64,000 nucleotides of DNA, taken from the NCBI GenBank assembly GCA_019828545.1, contig JACVRA010000095.1:561305-625304 (forward strand). The letters are read 5' to 3'. Both the position numbers and the translations under genes were made by a program. This stretch comes from Paracamarosporium sp. OC-R06-R3 (taxonomy: Eukaryota > Ascomycota > Dothideomycetes > Pleosporales > Didymosphaeriaceae). Below are positions 27,201-39,194 of this stretch, piece by piece. Numbering within the stretch: position 1 is the first letter of the stretch; every line of letters begins with the position of its first letter. Under the pieces are notes generated by a model. It worked only from the letters and a program-made list of their open reading frames with translations. It was not told the DNA's origin and ran no database searches.

Positions 27201-27899
27201 AACGACTTCGATTTGTGGTCTCGGTCTCGGTGATCTGTTGGATGCTCTGGAACGTGGGGTATTTGGGCACTGGCGAACGCTCGTCCTGCGGTGAAGGTCG
27301 CTGTGGTGCCGTTGCACCTGTCCGCTCTTGTAAGTTCCGACGGCACCGGCGAGAGAGGTGGGCGACGGGAAGGATTTTACTTGGGAACCATCGTGAATGG
27401 TGGATAGCGCGGTGCTGCTGCTGCGCTTTCGGGTGCGCAAATGAGTGCTTTGAGATTGCTGTCGGGTATGCGAGTGGATATACATTGGTTCTATGCAACC
27501 ATTGCTAGGGTGTTCTTCGTGATTGGCCATGGCTGTAGCACCTTTGCGGAGGGGAGCCGGTGCGCCGGTAGTGATTGCAGGAACGGCGCGCAAACTCGTT
27601 CCCGAGTTGATGGAGAGGTTGCTTTTATGGAGTGAGAATCTCCTCCTGACTGGGCCCTTGAGTGGGCTTTTTGCTGATGTGCTCGGCGATGGCGCAGCGA
27701 CCAAGCTCGTTGATGCTCCGATGCGCTGCGAAGACCGCTGAGCAAGCTTAGGCGTCGAGTCCGCGTTCCGAAGCGAGAATCGTCGCGAGACAGAGGTGCG
27801 GATGGCAAGCAGCGGTTCTGCAGAGCGGCGTCGTACAGTCGGATGTCGTTGGGAGAAGACAGACGACAGATCCGGGGTGCCAGTATCAGTATATGGCAT
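24254..27899 (-). CDS. large F-box-like and UBA-domain protein
   Basis: Two exons, 25307..27899 and 24254..25260 (intron 25261..25306, branch CTAAC), give 1199 aa. Residues 1-600 are Ser/Pro/Arg-rich and probably disordered, with many basic-Ser motifs (RRRFSL, RRSSSTA). At about 612-655 an F-box-like helix pair is seen (ILHNLESLDDLFACAIVNR, then FYRVFKRHEL), followed by a conserved helical region with many Trp/Cys (RIWTFCKIFGSGKGRE). The last 45 residues are a UBA domain with the diagnostic MGF loop (IVEMGFTPEQARQAL) ending at LLLREM. F-box plus UBA suggests a ubiquitin-pathway adaptor, but no substrate can be named. The chosen ATG has a good context (CACAATG); the frame stays open 109 codons further upstream, but that part is low-complexity Pro/Ala/Ser and reads as leader. 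Confidence 0.8.
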
Positions 27900-30380
27900 T
27901 GTGGCAGGGTAGCAAGCAAGTATACAAACGGACGATCCAAAATAGCAATAGCCTAGCCCGGGTGGAGCGAGGACGGGTGGACCATGCAGCTGAGCAAGAC
28001 AGGGTGCGGGCGGAGTGGCGCTAGAGGAGGAGCTAGACGGGGGCTGAGATGAGATGGCTAACCGTGGCCATGGCAGCAGTAGCAGTGAAGACAGAGGTCG
28101 GACGGAGGACCCAAGACGGAGGACGGCTTCGGGGGCAGAGAAGCAGGCGCTGCGCGACTTAATGTGGTCGTGGGCGAGGCCGGGAGCAGGCAGCGGACAC
28201 GGTAGGGGTCGCGCCGCCCAAGCCAACAGGACGCAGCGTTGAGGCTACACAGAGCCGACAGGCGCGCAGCGAGAGTCGGGCTGTCGACGCTTCGGACACC
28301 GCTAGGGTGGATGCGAAGGACGCTGGGGATCTGCGGGTTTGCGTGTGTAATCCTAGTGCTGCGCTGGGGGGCTGGTCGCGACAAGAATAGGCAGTTATCG
28401 AGCAGCCCCGAATCCGCACCACGCCTGTAGCCCTCTCCGCCCGCGCCACTGGTCGTCTGCTCGTTCTGCGTGCGCGTGTTTCGTGTTTCGAGTTTCGAAA
28501 GATGCGGCGTCGTGATGGAGCAGAAGTCACGGGATCCGCGCGAGGCTGCCCAATGACGTGACGCCTCTTCCTTCGCGCATCCCGACGATACACTGGCGAT
28601 CCATTCTTACAGTGCTTCGTATACCATGTCTGGGAGTGGCATCTACTGCGCATATCACACCTATGACGAAACTTGTCTTTCGACAGGACAGACTGCTATC
28701 ATCCGTGGGCAGCTTGGGTCTAGGCATGCCACCTCGCTGCATGTCTCTGCCTCAACCCCAACAAGCCGAGCATGCTTGACACATGCCTATTTCGCACGTG
28801 GGGTAGATCGATACTTGCCTTTCACCCTCTGATGTCAAAGGCTAAGCTACAGGACACATTTCATCAGTGTTTTGGTATCGTCTCCACCGCTGTGCCGCAT
28901 TCCTTATGGTCGTTCCTCAACGCTGCATGTACGTGTCTGGCCTTTGTGGCAGAGCAACATCAGGCGCCGTACACCAGTCTAGCCTTTTCATAGTCTTACC
29001 GCGCTCTCTCGCGGCACTGAGACTATCTGTAAAACCTCGGCTTCTCAAGTGCCGTGCCCATTTCAATTCCAAAACACTACCCGCACTACTGTTCTCCCCA
29101 CTATTTACTCTGGTGACGTCTGCAGAGTACGTGAACCTGATAAGGGCACGTGACTTGCCACCAAGAACGCGAGTGACATTTGTCAAACCATAACCCCACC
29201 ATCGCACCATCTTCCTTAAGAGAGCATTGTCTCCGAGTCCCAGCCAGTCGTCTTTTGCTATGAACCTGGCATTGTCGTGCGAATTAGTTGTCCCAAAGCA
29301 GGTCGGACTCCGAGCTAAATTCTCCGGTGAACTGTAAGCCAGGGCTTCCCGCACTTAGGTGCATCCTCCACACTGACATGCATGCTGCAGTCGACACTGT
29401 AACGCAAACTAAGCTCAATTCTGAGCAATGAAGATTGCTCATCCATCAATAAAAGGAACCTGTCGTCTGATACTCCGTCGGTAATTTGGTAGCATGCTGA
29501 CTTCTCGAGCAGTCCGCGCCTCATTCGTCCTGAAGATGCATTGGACAGAATCAGCGACCCACGCAACTCCACGCAAGAACTGCGATAGGTATAGCACATC
29601 CATCGAGCCGGACAGAAACCATCTAGACAGCAGGCACACCACGTGTCTCAGCGCAGACCTTGTCACCACCATGACCACACATCGGAGTTCCAGAAGCGAA
29701 CGAAGCTGACCCACTTTAAAACCCCGAAGCTTTCTCAGCGATCGTTGCAAAGCGAAATCTCCGCAAGACTGCCACGTGCGGCTAGTGCATCTGATAATTT
29801 GGATCTTCTGCTGATGCGGAAGGTCGGCCAACGCAATCGAGTTAGTCGACGGTGTTCGACGCTGTGAATGGAAAGACAAGCACGTGGATGATGCGCTAGG
29901 AGAGTCCCGTTTCGAACATCTTTGAGATGGAAACTAACGCCACAGCCATGTTTAGCGAAAGCATGAAGTTTGACTAGGCTAGGAGCAATCACCGTAATGC
30001 ACAGCTCTGCCAGTTTTCGTTCCGTATGTTGCGTGGCTCTATAGAGCTTCTTGTATATAAGAACGGAATTCTGCGATTTTCTCCAGCACATTTGTGCATA
30101 GTCATACACTTTTTCAAGTTTCCGAACCAAGCTTACTTACGTATAATTGAGGTTCCTATTGAGGGTTGATTATCTATGCTGAATCCTGGTTCGGGAGAGA
30201 TCGAGCTTGCATCGCGACTATCTCGGTCCGCAAGTGATTGGCCGTGTGCAGCAACAGAAATCGAGCAACAAGGTCAATTTACTCATCGTTTGCTCATACT
30301 ACTTTCCTATATACTTTATAAATGCCCACTTCGATGTTGAATCTCCGTGGACCCGAAGAAAGTTGGCCACCAAGCCGAGT
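27900..30380. other. Long gene-free region
   Basis: The first about 330 bp are an in-frame open extension and likely 5' leader of the F-box/UBA gene. The remaining 2.1 kb hold only short overlapping frames (146 codons at most) without family resemblance or intron logic. No tRNA B-box was found by eye. Confidence 0.4.
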
Positions 30381-31151
30381 CTACCACGGCCACTGCTTCC
30401 CATAGCGTTGCACAAACTTATCAACCTCTCCATCTCGCTTGCCTTGCACGATTTCCAAGATACCCTGCGCACTCGTCTCGCTGCTCTCAGCCCCATTTTC
30501 CTCCCTCCACTTGCGGTGATCGGCTTCCGGTTCATCCGTCGCTTTCAAGTTCGTGACCACGAAACCTGGACAATAGGCCCAGACTTTGAAGCCATCCTCG
30601 CGGTAGTTGAACGTCTGGCATGCTGATAACATGTTCAAGGCCGCCTTTGACATACGATATGGGTCGTCTTTCGACGTGTAGTAAGGGTTAGTCGGATCGA
30701 GGCGCAAGCCAATGCTTCCAAGGCCTGAGCTGACGTTGATGATACGAGGGTCTTTAGATCGTTTGAGCAGGGGGGCGAGGGCGTCTGTAAGAATAGCGGG
30801 TCCGTAAAGGTTCGTTTCAAAGGTCTGACGCAGAGTATCGCGCATTGCGGGGAGTAGGACCGAGACGCCAGCATTGTTGACGAGAACGTCCAGTCTGCCA
30901 AAATCATACTCCACCTTTTGAGCAGCTGCAAAGATACTTTCGTCCGAAGTGACGTCGAGCTGTTGGAAGCTCAAGGTTCCCTGCAGTTGGGTCTCCTGCA
31001 GCTTCTGCAGTGCCTTGAGACCTCTTTCTTCGTTGCGAGCGGCAACAATCACATGGTGATTGGGGGACGCGGTGGCAAGGTATTTTGCGGTGTCGTAACC
31101 GATACCTTGGTTTGCACCTGTAACGAGGATGATACGCTTATCTGAAGACAT
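30381..31151 (-). CDS. short-chain dehydrogenase/reductase (SDR)
   Basis: Intron-less classical SDR of 256 aa, the usual length. Rossmann motif TGANQGIG (11-18), DVT near 67, NNAG (92-95), Asn 114, Ser 141-142 and the catalytic YxxxK (Y165, K169 in DPYRMSKAALN) are all present, so the enzyme should be active. A basic residue pair after beta-2 (AARNEERG) suggests NADP(H) preference, as in carbonyl-reductase-like fungal SDRs. There is no targeting signal. The substrate is unknown, and the neighbours (F-box/UBA protein, 2EXR protein) give no pathway context. The start at 31151 gives a typical short N-terminus. Confidence 0.92.
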   Translation of the reverse strand: MSSDKRIILVTGANQGIGYDTAKYLATASPNHHVIVAARNEERGLKALQKLQETQLQGTLSFQQLDVTSDESIFAAAQKVEYDFGRLDVLVNNAGVSVLLPAMRDTLRQTFETNLYGPAILTDALAPLLKRSKDPRIINVSSGLGSIGLRLDPTNPYYTSKDDPYRMSKAALNMLSACQTFNYREDGFKVWAYCPGFVVTNLKATDEPEADHRKWREENGAESSETSAQGILEIVQGKRDGEVDKFVQRYGKQWPW

Positions 31152-32570
31152 TTTGGGGAGTCGTTGAATGTGTTTTTCACCGGTGCTTGATCTGTGATGG
31201 GTTCGAGTGTCGCTAATGAGATGTTGTTCAATCCAGTGGTTCTATAGCCAGTGGCACGCCATGGCTTTTGTATGAATTTCCTCGCCATACTTTGCAGCAT
31301 TTTCTTTTGCTAAGCATAGGACCTATTGAGATGGCTTCGAAATGTTCATTCTGATAATCACATCTATCGAAGACAAGCTGATCGGATTTCAAATTCTCGT
31401 CACACTTCGCCAAAGGAGGTACAACAATAGCATAGCTTTACAAAGATCGCGCTTGAATTCTGTACTAAATAGGCTGTCAATCCAATTACAAGTTTTCTCG
31501 TTGCGAGAGCGGAGTGGCATGATTCCGGTGTGTAATAAGATGGTTTCGCCAAAAGCTCATGCTGTAGATTTCAAAGCAGGACGAATAGTCGCTCCCCTAT
31601 CATTTGTGAGATCGTGTTGATGCTATTCCCAGTTCTGTTCATCGTTTGTAGCATTAGTAACATCTGTTGCTAATTTCGACCCTGGGTGGAATTCCGCTCG
31701 AAAAGCAACCCCACCGCGTTTAGCGTGTTGATTGCAAACCTATCTTTTTTCCATTCCACCACTAAAACAATCCCTATATAGCCCTTATGCTCAGATTCTC
31801 CCAAAGCATATACTACATATTCGTAGGTTTACATTGTGTTGTGCATCGCAACAGAAGTGTTGCCCACATCCGAGAAGCGAAAGCACCGACAAATAATCAC
31901 TATCGTACCTGTAGCACACAGTGTCTTTCTTCTCGCATGCTCACGTTCCTCAAAATAAACGATCTAGTTTGGACATCGCTTGCAGCTGTGCACGAGCTTC
32001 GAATGTATAGGGCGTTGAACTGAATGAAACCCGGTGACCTTGCTTCTACATGTGCTCAAGCACTTACAGTAAGTCTTGTAAGGTTCTTCTGTCTGAATTG
32101 CTCCCGAGCCTGGAATAATTTTTCAACACTTCTGAGATGTACGTCATTGGAATGGCAGATGCTTCCGCGGAATTCGAATGTCGTTCGTCACCAATACACA
32201 ATCTCGACTATACCAGGTCTTTTGGCATAGCGATACAAGAAAAGGGTATTATCAGACTCGCAGCATTTAGCCAGTGAAGCATGCATAAGGGTTTACTGAT
32301 AAAATATTTGCGCATCTATTGAGAAACCTGAATTGCAGTGACACACGCAGGGGCCACTCACTTCTACCAGGCACATGAGCGCCCTCTCATTAACTCCTAC
32401 TTCACTCCTGTACATGGCCGCCTTGACAGGCACTACCACCCATGAACGTAGTCCACCAAACCCATATCGGATCCACGCCAGAACACCAACTCGGACCAAA
32501 CCAACAAACTTTTCTCCGATCGACCTCGATCGGCTCGCTTCAAACAAGTGCCCTTTTATTAACACCCGAC
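31152..32570. other. Intergenic upstream of the SDR gene
   Basis: AT-richer than the neighbours, with short frames only; nothing recognised. Confidence 0.4.
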
Positions 32571-33495
32571 TCAAACTTCACCCAACCTCCTCAGAGCCTT
32601 CTTCCCACTCTCAACAATCACCTCCATCTCATTGCCCACCAACGGTCCTAGCTCGACCCTCCCCCCTTCTCCACCTAATTCTCCGTCCTCGGCCTGTCTA
32701 ACCGCCTTCTCGACCCTCAAGTGGCTCTTCCAAAATAGCACCTTGCATGCTAGTATCAACAAAGGGTCCTTCCCAAGACCCTCTGAACTGATAGTCGTGC
32801 GGTAGTAGCAATCCTGGAACTCGAAGCTCAGCTCGATGGGCGATGGAAGGGCCAGCGTGGCGAGAATGCTGGGCAGAGAGTCTTGCAGCGGTATGAGCGC
32901 AGCAAGGACGCTCTTGGAAGGAAGATGGTCCGCTGGCGTGATGGTTAGGTCGAGTGTGTGGAGTCCGTGCATGTGACGGAGGAGGGCGGAGAGAGAGGAT
33001 ACTGTATCTTGTTAGTTGCCTGTTTCGAAGCTCGGTGGGAGAAGATGAGGACATACTGTATTTCTCCGCTCCTTGGCTTATATCCACTTCCTCTGTGTGC
33101 TTGGCTTGTTTCTTGTCCCAATCCTGGCGTGGTTCGTCCGGACAGTATAATCCCTCGACCCTCAAATGACGAACTAAGTGCTGGTATCGGGGCGCAGGCA
33201 CACCGCGGCTCTCCCCTTTTCTCCTGCCTGGTCGAACACACAGTGTGTTCTTGCCATAGAAGGTGGCGGCGGCCTCGTCGTGGATCTGGCGGTTGACACG
33301 TAGAAGCGAAAGATCAAGGACCCTCGTCCCGTCCGATTCCTCGCATGGCACTCCAGTCAAAGGCTCGAACCCGACAAGAAGGTTCTCATAAACCATGACG
33401 CGCAGCTCAGCGGGCATGACATCGAGGAAGAAACACCGCTCCGGCCGTCCGCACCCGGAATCCCCATTCTTCTGCATTCTTCCGATCGTCTTCAA
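32571..33495 (-). CDS. 2EXR/F-box-like protein of unknown function
   Basis: Exons 33057..33495 and 32571..33001 (intron 33002..33056) give 289 aa. Near the N-terminus FFLDVMPAELRVMVYENLL and LLRVNRQIHDEAAATFYGKN match the 2EXR-like pattern that is very abundant in Pleosporales and other Pezizomycotina (LPxELRxxIYxxLL, then LLRxCRQIxxEAxxxxY). The central part has a leucine-rich stretch (HLVRHLRVEGLYC, then SLSALLRHMHGLHTLDLTI). The second exon ends in an acidic/Gly-rich patch. The function of this family is not established. A second ATG 6 codons downstream (33477) is possible. Confidence 0.75.
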
Positions 33496-34464
33496 ACACT
33501 AGGATTCGGTGTCGTCGTGTCAAGTTTTCTCTGGTATGTACTCCGTGTGAAGCAACTTGCGAAGAGCGCGTACCAAACCAAGACGTCGCAAGTGAAAAAG
33601 AACGACGAGAAGCTGACCAACACTGCTAGTCTATAACATCACATCACAGGTCGGTCCCTCGGAGCACATTCTATACTCATTTTCTAGAGAGTCTTTCGTG
33701 CCACTACGCGCCACATATGCCCCCCTATCCCTGGCCCGCTTCCGTTTCATACGACGAGAGACCAAAATATATGGGGGTTTTGGTGCCACGAGGCTCGCCA
33801 TACCTGGCGCGTAGGGCTAGTCGTCCTCTAGAAACGACCTAGAAGAGGATCAGAAACAGGCTAGAAGACCTAGCACGTGAGACGACGTGCAGTAGTTAGG
33901 ATTAGTTCGCTTGTATAGTGTGTTCTGACGCGCGGGTATACACACATGTGCCACACGTGGGATTGCGGTGGGGCTTCAATCGTCATAGGCAAATCTAGCG
34001 GACGAAGAGATTGAGGTTCGTACCAATTCACCGTATACATATCGAAGTGCGAATGTGGTAGACGAAGGTACTACTGATGTTGATTGCTGTAATGTACAGT
34101 AGAAGACCCTTCAACGTAGACAGATTCAACTGAAAGCTCAGCAAGCACATGACATATTCCATGTCCCCACTTGCAACCTCAATCTGACAGCGCGCCTCAG
34201 TCTTCGGAGTTGTTCCGACACCAATCGCAAAACTTAATTGATTCTGCAACCGCTAGACAAGCGGTAGGGAAAGCAAGCCGACTACAATGCCAAGCCCACC
34301 CCAACCATATGCAAAGCTTTGCTCTATCCGTCATAATTCGTAAAGTCGTTACCGGAAATCGTTACAAGTGTGCAGGGAAACGCAGGGCCATGCCCAAAGA
34401 GTAAAAATCAATACAATGACGAAGGTGGTACGTGCCGTGTCCAAACATGAGATCGTTAGTAGTT
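33496..34464. other. Intergenic
   Basis: No gene. Several CACGTG/CACGTR boxes cluster at about 33870-33960, one inside a short inverted repeat (GCACG...CGTGC). Confidence 0.4.
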
Positions 34465-36180
34465 TCAGTCGCGTCGGCTGCGATGTCTCCTCCTTGCAGC
34501 TCGGCGACTGTCGGATTCCGAGTCGCTGTAACTATCTTCGCTATATCGGTCGTCTCGCCTTCGGTCGCGGGACGGAGACCTAGAGTAGCCCCGTCTACTA
34601 CGACTTCGGGTCCGGCTTCCACCTCGGGATTCTCGCGCTTGTGATGCCGAACGTGGAGTCTTTTTCCTATACGCGAAAGATGTCGAATCAGTAAGATGTT
34701 CCTGGTAAATTTGCGGAGAAAACAGCAGTCAATGCTAACGCGCAACGCTCGATCGATCCACAACGTCCACTCCATGCTGCTCCACTTACTTCTCGTGCCT
34801 CTTCTCGAATTCTCTACCGCCGAACGCGCCGATACCTGCTCCTATCAACGTACTTAGCGTTCCATGTCCGACAGCCCTGCCAGCCAGTCCTCCAGCTAAC
34901 GCACCTCCCATCGAAGCCGCCAGGTTTCTGTCATGTATGTCCATACCCTCGAACCTGTCACGGAACTTATCAGTGACTCGGCTACGAGAGCGACCATGAC
35001 CAGCAGACCTTGCCCTGTGGTGCCTGTCGTCGCCATGACGATGACGGCGTGAGGACGAGGAACTGCCGTGGCGGTCCGGTGGGGGGTCGTAGGCGGCGAC
35101 TTGGTTGTCTGGATAAGGGTACTGGGCTAGCGAGGGCTGCGAACGCGACGACTGTCGATAGAAGGGCGGTGGAGACGGATAGGTGTTCCCCGGGGCATGG
35201 TAGCCTGGATCCTGGGGTGCGTAATCGGCAGGATTATACGGCGCGTACCCAGTGCTGGGCGGAGGAGGAACCGGCGCACTCGCGTTCACAGGTGAAGGAG
35301 CATATCCAGCACCTGGTGTGTATCGCGCTGCTGTCTGAGACGTTGGCTGCGGTGAGTTAGTGACTGGGCGGTTGAGCAGAGCCGCAAGAGGCGGCTCGTA
35401 GGAGGGTGAGAAGGAGGCACCAAGCGGAGTGCCGGTACGCAGCGACTCCATGGTACGAGAACTAAGAAACGGTGATGTAGGAAGAAGGGGGGTCGACACT
35501 CTCGACGGCGACGCGCCCGTGAGCTTTGACCGCAGTATTTGTAACGGCGTCGGCTCAGGACGGCCTGTCGGAAGTGTCACGCTTCGCGTACGAAAGGCGG
35601 TATTTACCTGAGGAGGGTACCCATGGTCTTGCTTGGCCGACGATGCCCGGTGGTATGGGTCATAGTATCCACCGGTCGCTGGCGGTGGAGACGCGTATTC
35701 TTGAGGGTTGTATTGCCTGTACTCAGAAGTAGGAGGGGGAGGGAACTGGGGCCCGCGGTCTATGCCGTCTCGGTCCATGTTGCTGCGCCGGTCGTACTCG
35801 CCGTCAAAGCCACTGCTGCGCTTCTGATGCCGCCCGCGACTCAAGCTCCGGCTCAGGCTTCGACTCAAACTGCGCCCGAGGCTCTTTACACGACGACGCC
35901 GCCCTTGACGCCGGTGGTCGCGCTCGTGGTCGATGTCGTCGTAGCTGCTGTAATCGGAGTACTCGCTCGGCGGGGTGTGGTCTCGCTGCGATGGGCGTCG
36001 GCCGCGGTCGTCTCTCTGCTCGCTCTGGCCCCGCGTGTCGCGCAAACGGCGGCGGTTCGTCTTGGAATTGGGGTGTTTCTTGTGTTCGGGCGTAAAGAAG
36101 CCTCCTGGGATGGCTTCAAAGAGCTTGTCCGGGAGTTTGTCGGCGCCGTAGTCCAGCGCTTTCAAGGCAAGGACAGACAT
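34465..36180 (-). CDS. Pro/Arg-Ser-rich glycine-zipper protein
   Basis: Exons 34790..36180 and 34465..34666 (intron 34667..34789) give 530 aa. The N-terminal 25 residues are conserved-looking (MSVLALKALDYGADKLPDKL), followed by charged Arg/Asp/Tyr repeats, an RS patch (SLSRSLSRSLSRGR) and a long Pro/Tyr-rich section (PPPSTGYAPYNPADYAPQ). At about 425-460 lies a glycine zipper (MGGALAGGLAGRAVGHG, then LIGAGIGAFGG), as in DUF3824-like fungal proteins that may associate with membranes. Without splicing the frame stops after HEK; the GTAAGT there is a donor and the next exon adds 67 residues rich in RS/RD (TRSRSRRGYSRSPSRDRRR), matching the protein's own composition. Function is unknown; mostly disordered. 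Confidence 0.75.
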
Positions 36181-38001
36181 GGTGCCAGCAGGCTACAAAA
36201 GCTTGTTGCGCAGACGGGTGGGCTGCTGGCTGACGTAGGGGCGCGGGCGTGATTGGACGAGGGCGGAGGGCTGGAGCCGCAAGCAGCCGAAGCGGGGATA
36301 GCGCGAAGATGGTCGACGGGCCTCTGGGAGGTGATGGTGATGGCGGACAGGGGCTGGGGAGAATCGATCAATATTGAGGGTGTGTGTATGTCGACGACGG
36401 GTCAGACTCTAAGGCGCAGTAGACTGGACGCAGTGCGCTTTAAGGAAGCGGCGATTCTGTCGCGGTCGCGCAGTGCCCATGCCCATGTCATGTGCGGACA
36501 TGGGTGCCCTCTGACGTCACACAGCCCGCTCGTTATTCGCGAGACTCGATCCCCAGAGGCCAGATGCGAGCCCATTGGCGCACCCAGCCACAGCTGGGCG
36601 ATATACGGCCAGGCGCCTCTTCACCGCTCTGCTAAAGAGCCTCAGATCAGTGCCGTCTAGATCGTCCATTGACACGTATGCCGTCCTGCCATCCGCGGGG
36701 CGAAGTCTCTCGGTTGATGTCGCCCCTTGCACCGCGCCGACAACTACACGATCGTGGAAGCGTCAAGTCATGTCACGCGATGTGCTCATGACACTCTTGC
36801 TGGTCATTGTGCAACGGCCAGCATTCCCTCTGCATCATCGTCGAGTTCGACTTGGTATGCAAGACCCTGTCCGGCTATGGCCGCCACCGGGCCCGGCATT
36901 CGCACGGCTGGGGTCACTGCCGGGCCGTTTCGTCAATCCCCACTCCATCGTCAGCTTCATGTTGCTCGCCCAAGCCGCACATGATCACGAAGCTATGCCC
37001 GATGACGACATGCCCCTATATCTGACTTCTTTTGCCAGACCGAGACTCGAGGCGTCTCCTTTCGGTCAGACTGCTATATGAAGACTTGATAATCGTGTGG
37101 CGAGTGGTAGCAGTATAGCAGAATGTTTTCAAATACTCTGGAGGCACCCTCGCTTGACACTCCAAAGAACGTATAGGTTGACGATTTACGCGTTAGTCTA
37201 TGTTCAGTCCGTACCGTTGTCCAACTAGAAGGCTTGATCGACTCGATCTGCAACCTTTGCCGTGCCTGGACATCCAACCCAGTCCTGATATAGACTACGG
37301 TATATCTCTCCGCGGTGTCAAGCATCTTGCCATGTAAACCTATGATTGAACGACTGCATAAACCAGCAGACCACGGGGTTATTGGCTGCTAAAGGAAGGA
37401 TCACACTGGATGGAGGAGAAACATCTATCGTCCATCGAGCACAGCAGTTCAACAGTTCGATTAGTTCGGCGTTGGGTTTCTCCTTCGAGTACTTCGCCAC
37501 CGGGTACGTGTAAGGTTGTGGTGCAGTGTCCCAAGGACCATTGCAACATGGGCAGGTTACCATGAGTTCAGGGTCGAACAACAGAACCCACATGTTCCAT
37601 GGTGCCACCTTACTCAGAAAACTTCACCTATCAAGTCCGACAGAATACCGGTACAAGATGCCTGGTTATTTGAGGGCAAGCGCAAAATCATAGTGCATTC
37701 ATCAGCGGAGGATCAAGCCTTCATCGCCCACTCGCTCCCCACCCCGGCTCCGCAACATCTTACATCTTACACCGCCGCACAGACGCACCATTATCATCAG
37801 CACTGAAAGTGATGGCTGCCTGTTAGGTCCCATCGAAAACATGCAGACACGCAGTCACGGCTCTGTCAGCAAGGCACTGGTTTAAGAACGAGATGCTAAC
37901 ATTGGACCTAAAAACGATCTGGGGTATCCGTTATACTAATACCAACGCGTGACACCATTACCGATAAACCCACACAACAAGAAATGACAAAATTATACAT
38001 C
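36181..38001. other. Intergenic
   Basis: Upstream region of the glycine-zipper gene and 3' flank of the PIPK-like gene. A 168-codon plus-strand frame at 36575..37081 has no recognised motif and is probably chance. Confidence 0.4.
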
Positions 38002-39194
38002 TTAGACTTGACCGATAAGATCGCCAGTGCTCGGTGGCGGGCTTCGCAGTTGACCCGCTGGCAGTCCAGAGCTGTCCGGCACCTCTATCAAGTCATCAAC
38101 CATGCGCAGGAACCTCGTGCGATATTCATCGCTGGAAGTAGTGATACTCATGGGTCCATGGTCCTTGCCCCATTTCAAGAAGTTGAATGTATTGACCAAT
38201 CCAGTCATCGCCTTGGCTTGAAGCGCATCTTTGGCCCAGAAAAAGTCCAGGAGAATAGCTCGGTATACCCATTTGCCGTCTCTCGAGGTGAGCCCTGTGC
38301 GCCACGGTGAGCCTTTCCCAGGCGGAACGGGGACGTCATGGTCATCGACAGAGGTGAGGGATGCTGGATACCGTACAAGAAATAGGCTGTAGTCAACGGC
38401 ATTGTTGTCCTGCAATATCTTCGTGTCCCTCGTAACTTGTGCGACAAGGTCTTCTTTTGCCTCAATCGTTAGCCGAACCTTGTCTGGGAATTCATCGATC
38501 AAACGCTCTTTCACACTCTCGGGCGCAAGTCTGCCACCGGCTACATCGCGTTCCGGGTAGAAGTAATCGTTCGGCTTTAAGTCGTACGTCTCCCACTGGT
38601 CTTGATCGCCCTTGGCACAACTAGACTTGCCGTACAAGACGTTTTCCATGACAATGTGATGTCCAGGTGCGGTACCCAAGGCAGCGCCAATGGTCGGGGC
38701 AGGTGAATACAGTAGGTCCGTGATGCGTACGAGGAGCGAGCCTGGGTTGAGCTCCATGTGCTCGACGTAGGGATCTAGGAGGCGGTTGCGGAAGAACGAT
38801 TGCTCGAAATGGCGAGGGAGTGACTTGAGTAGGAACTTCGAGTTCGGGGTGGTGAAGAAAGTCTACGAATTAGCTATTACATCTAGAAAATGGGGCAGAA
38901 TATACACACCGAGCCTGAGTAGCCCAAATCTCCCACTGCAACCAAATCGGTCCTCTTATTGTGACTCGGGGAGCGGAATGACTCCTTGTATTCTTCCTCT
39001 TCAATCTCCCATGTCTCATTTCGGAGCTTCCTGAAGAGCGCTGCTCGGTACCGTGCTAGAGTTAGATTGAAGACGGCGAAGAACGCGAAGATGCGCGCAA
39101 GCAGGCTTGGGCGTTCATCCGTGCCATATGCTTTCTTCGGGCTGAAAATCGCTCGCAAGATCGACTTGCTGATAAGGCGTTGTCGCCTTCCCAT
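38002..39194 (-). CDS. PIP-kinase-like (SAICAR synthase-like fold) protein
   Basis: Exons 38910..39194 and 38002..38862 (intron 38863..38909) give 381 aa. After a basic N-terminal about 65 residues comes the PIPK core: GDLGYSGSTFFTTPNSKFLLKSLPRHFE (Gly loop, and the likely ATP-binding Lys near 108), the segment FFRNRLLDPYVEHM, LLVRITDLLY, MENVLYGK, AVDYSLFLVRY (DxSL, metal-binding position), LLDFFWAKDALQAKAMTG, and GPMSITTSSDEYRTRFL near the end. It is much shorter than Mss4 or Fab1 and has no FYVE, Cpn60 or coiled-coil region, so it belongs to a compact fungal PIPK-like group rather than the essential kinases. Activity and lipid specificity are not known. Confidence 0.82.

Noticed and set aside
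27900..28226. In-frame N-terminal extension of 109 codons on the F-box/UBA gene
   Set aside because: Low-complexity Pro/Ala/Ser sequence; the ATG at 27899 has a better context. Kept as likely leader.
31195..31210. GGTTCGAGT, resembling a tRNA B-box
   Set aside because: No A-box or cloverleaf could be folded around it. Similar GTTCGA hits at 22278 and 39548 failed in the same way.
36575..37081. 168-codon plus-strand frame
   Set aside because: No motif, mixed composition, overlaps other chance frames.
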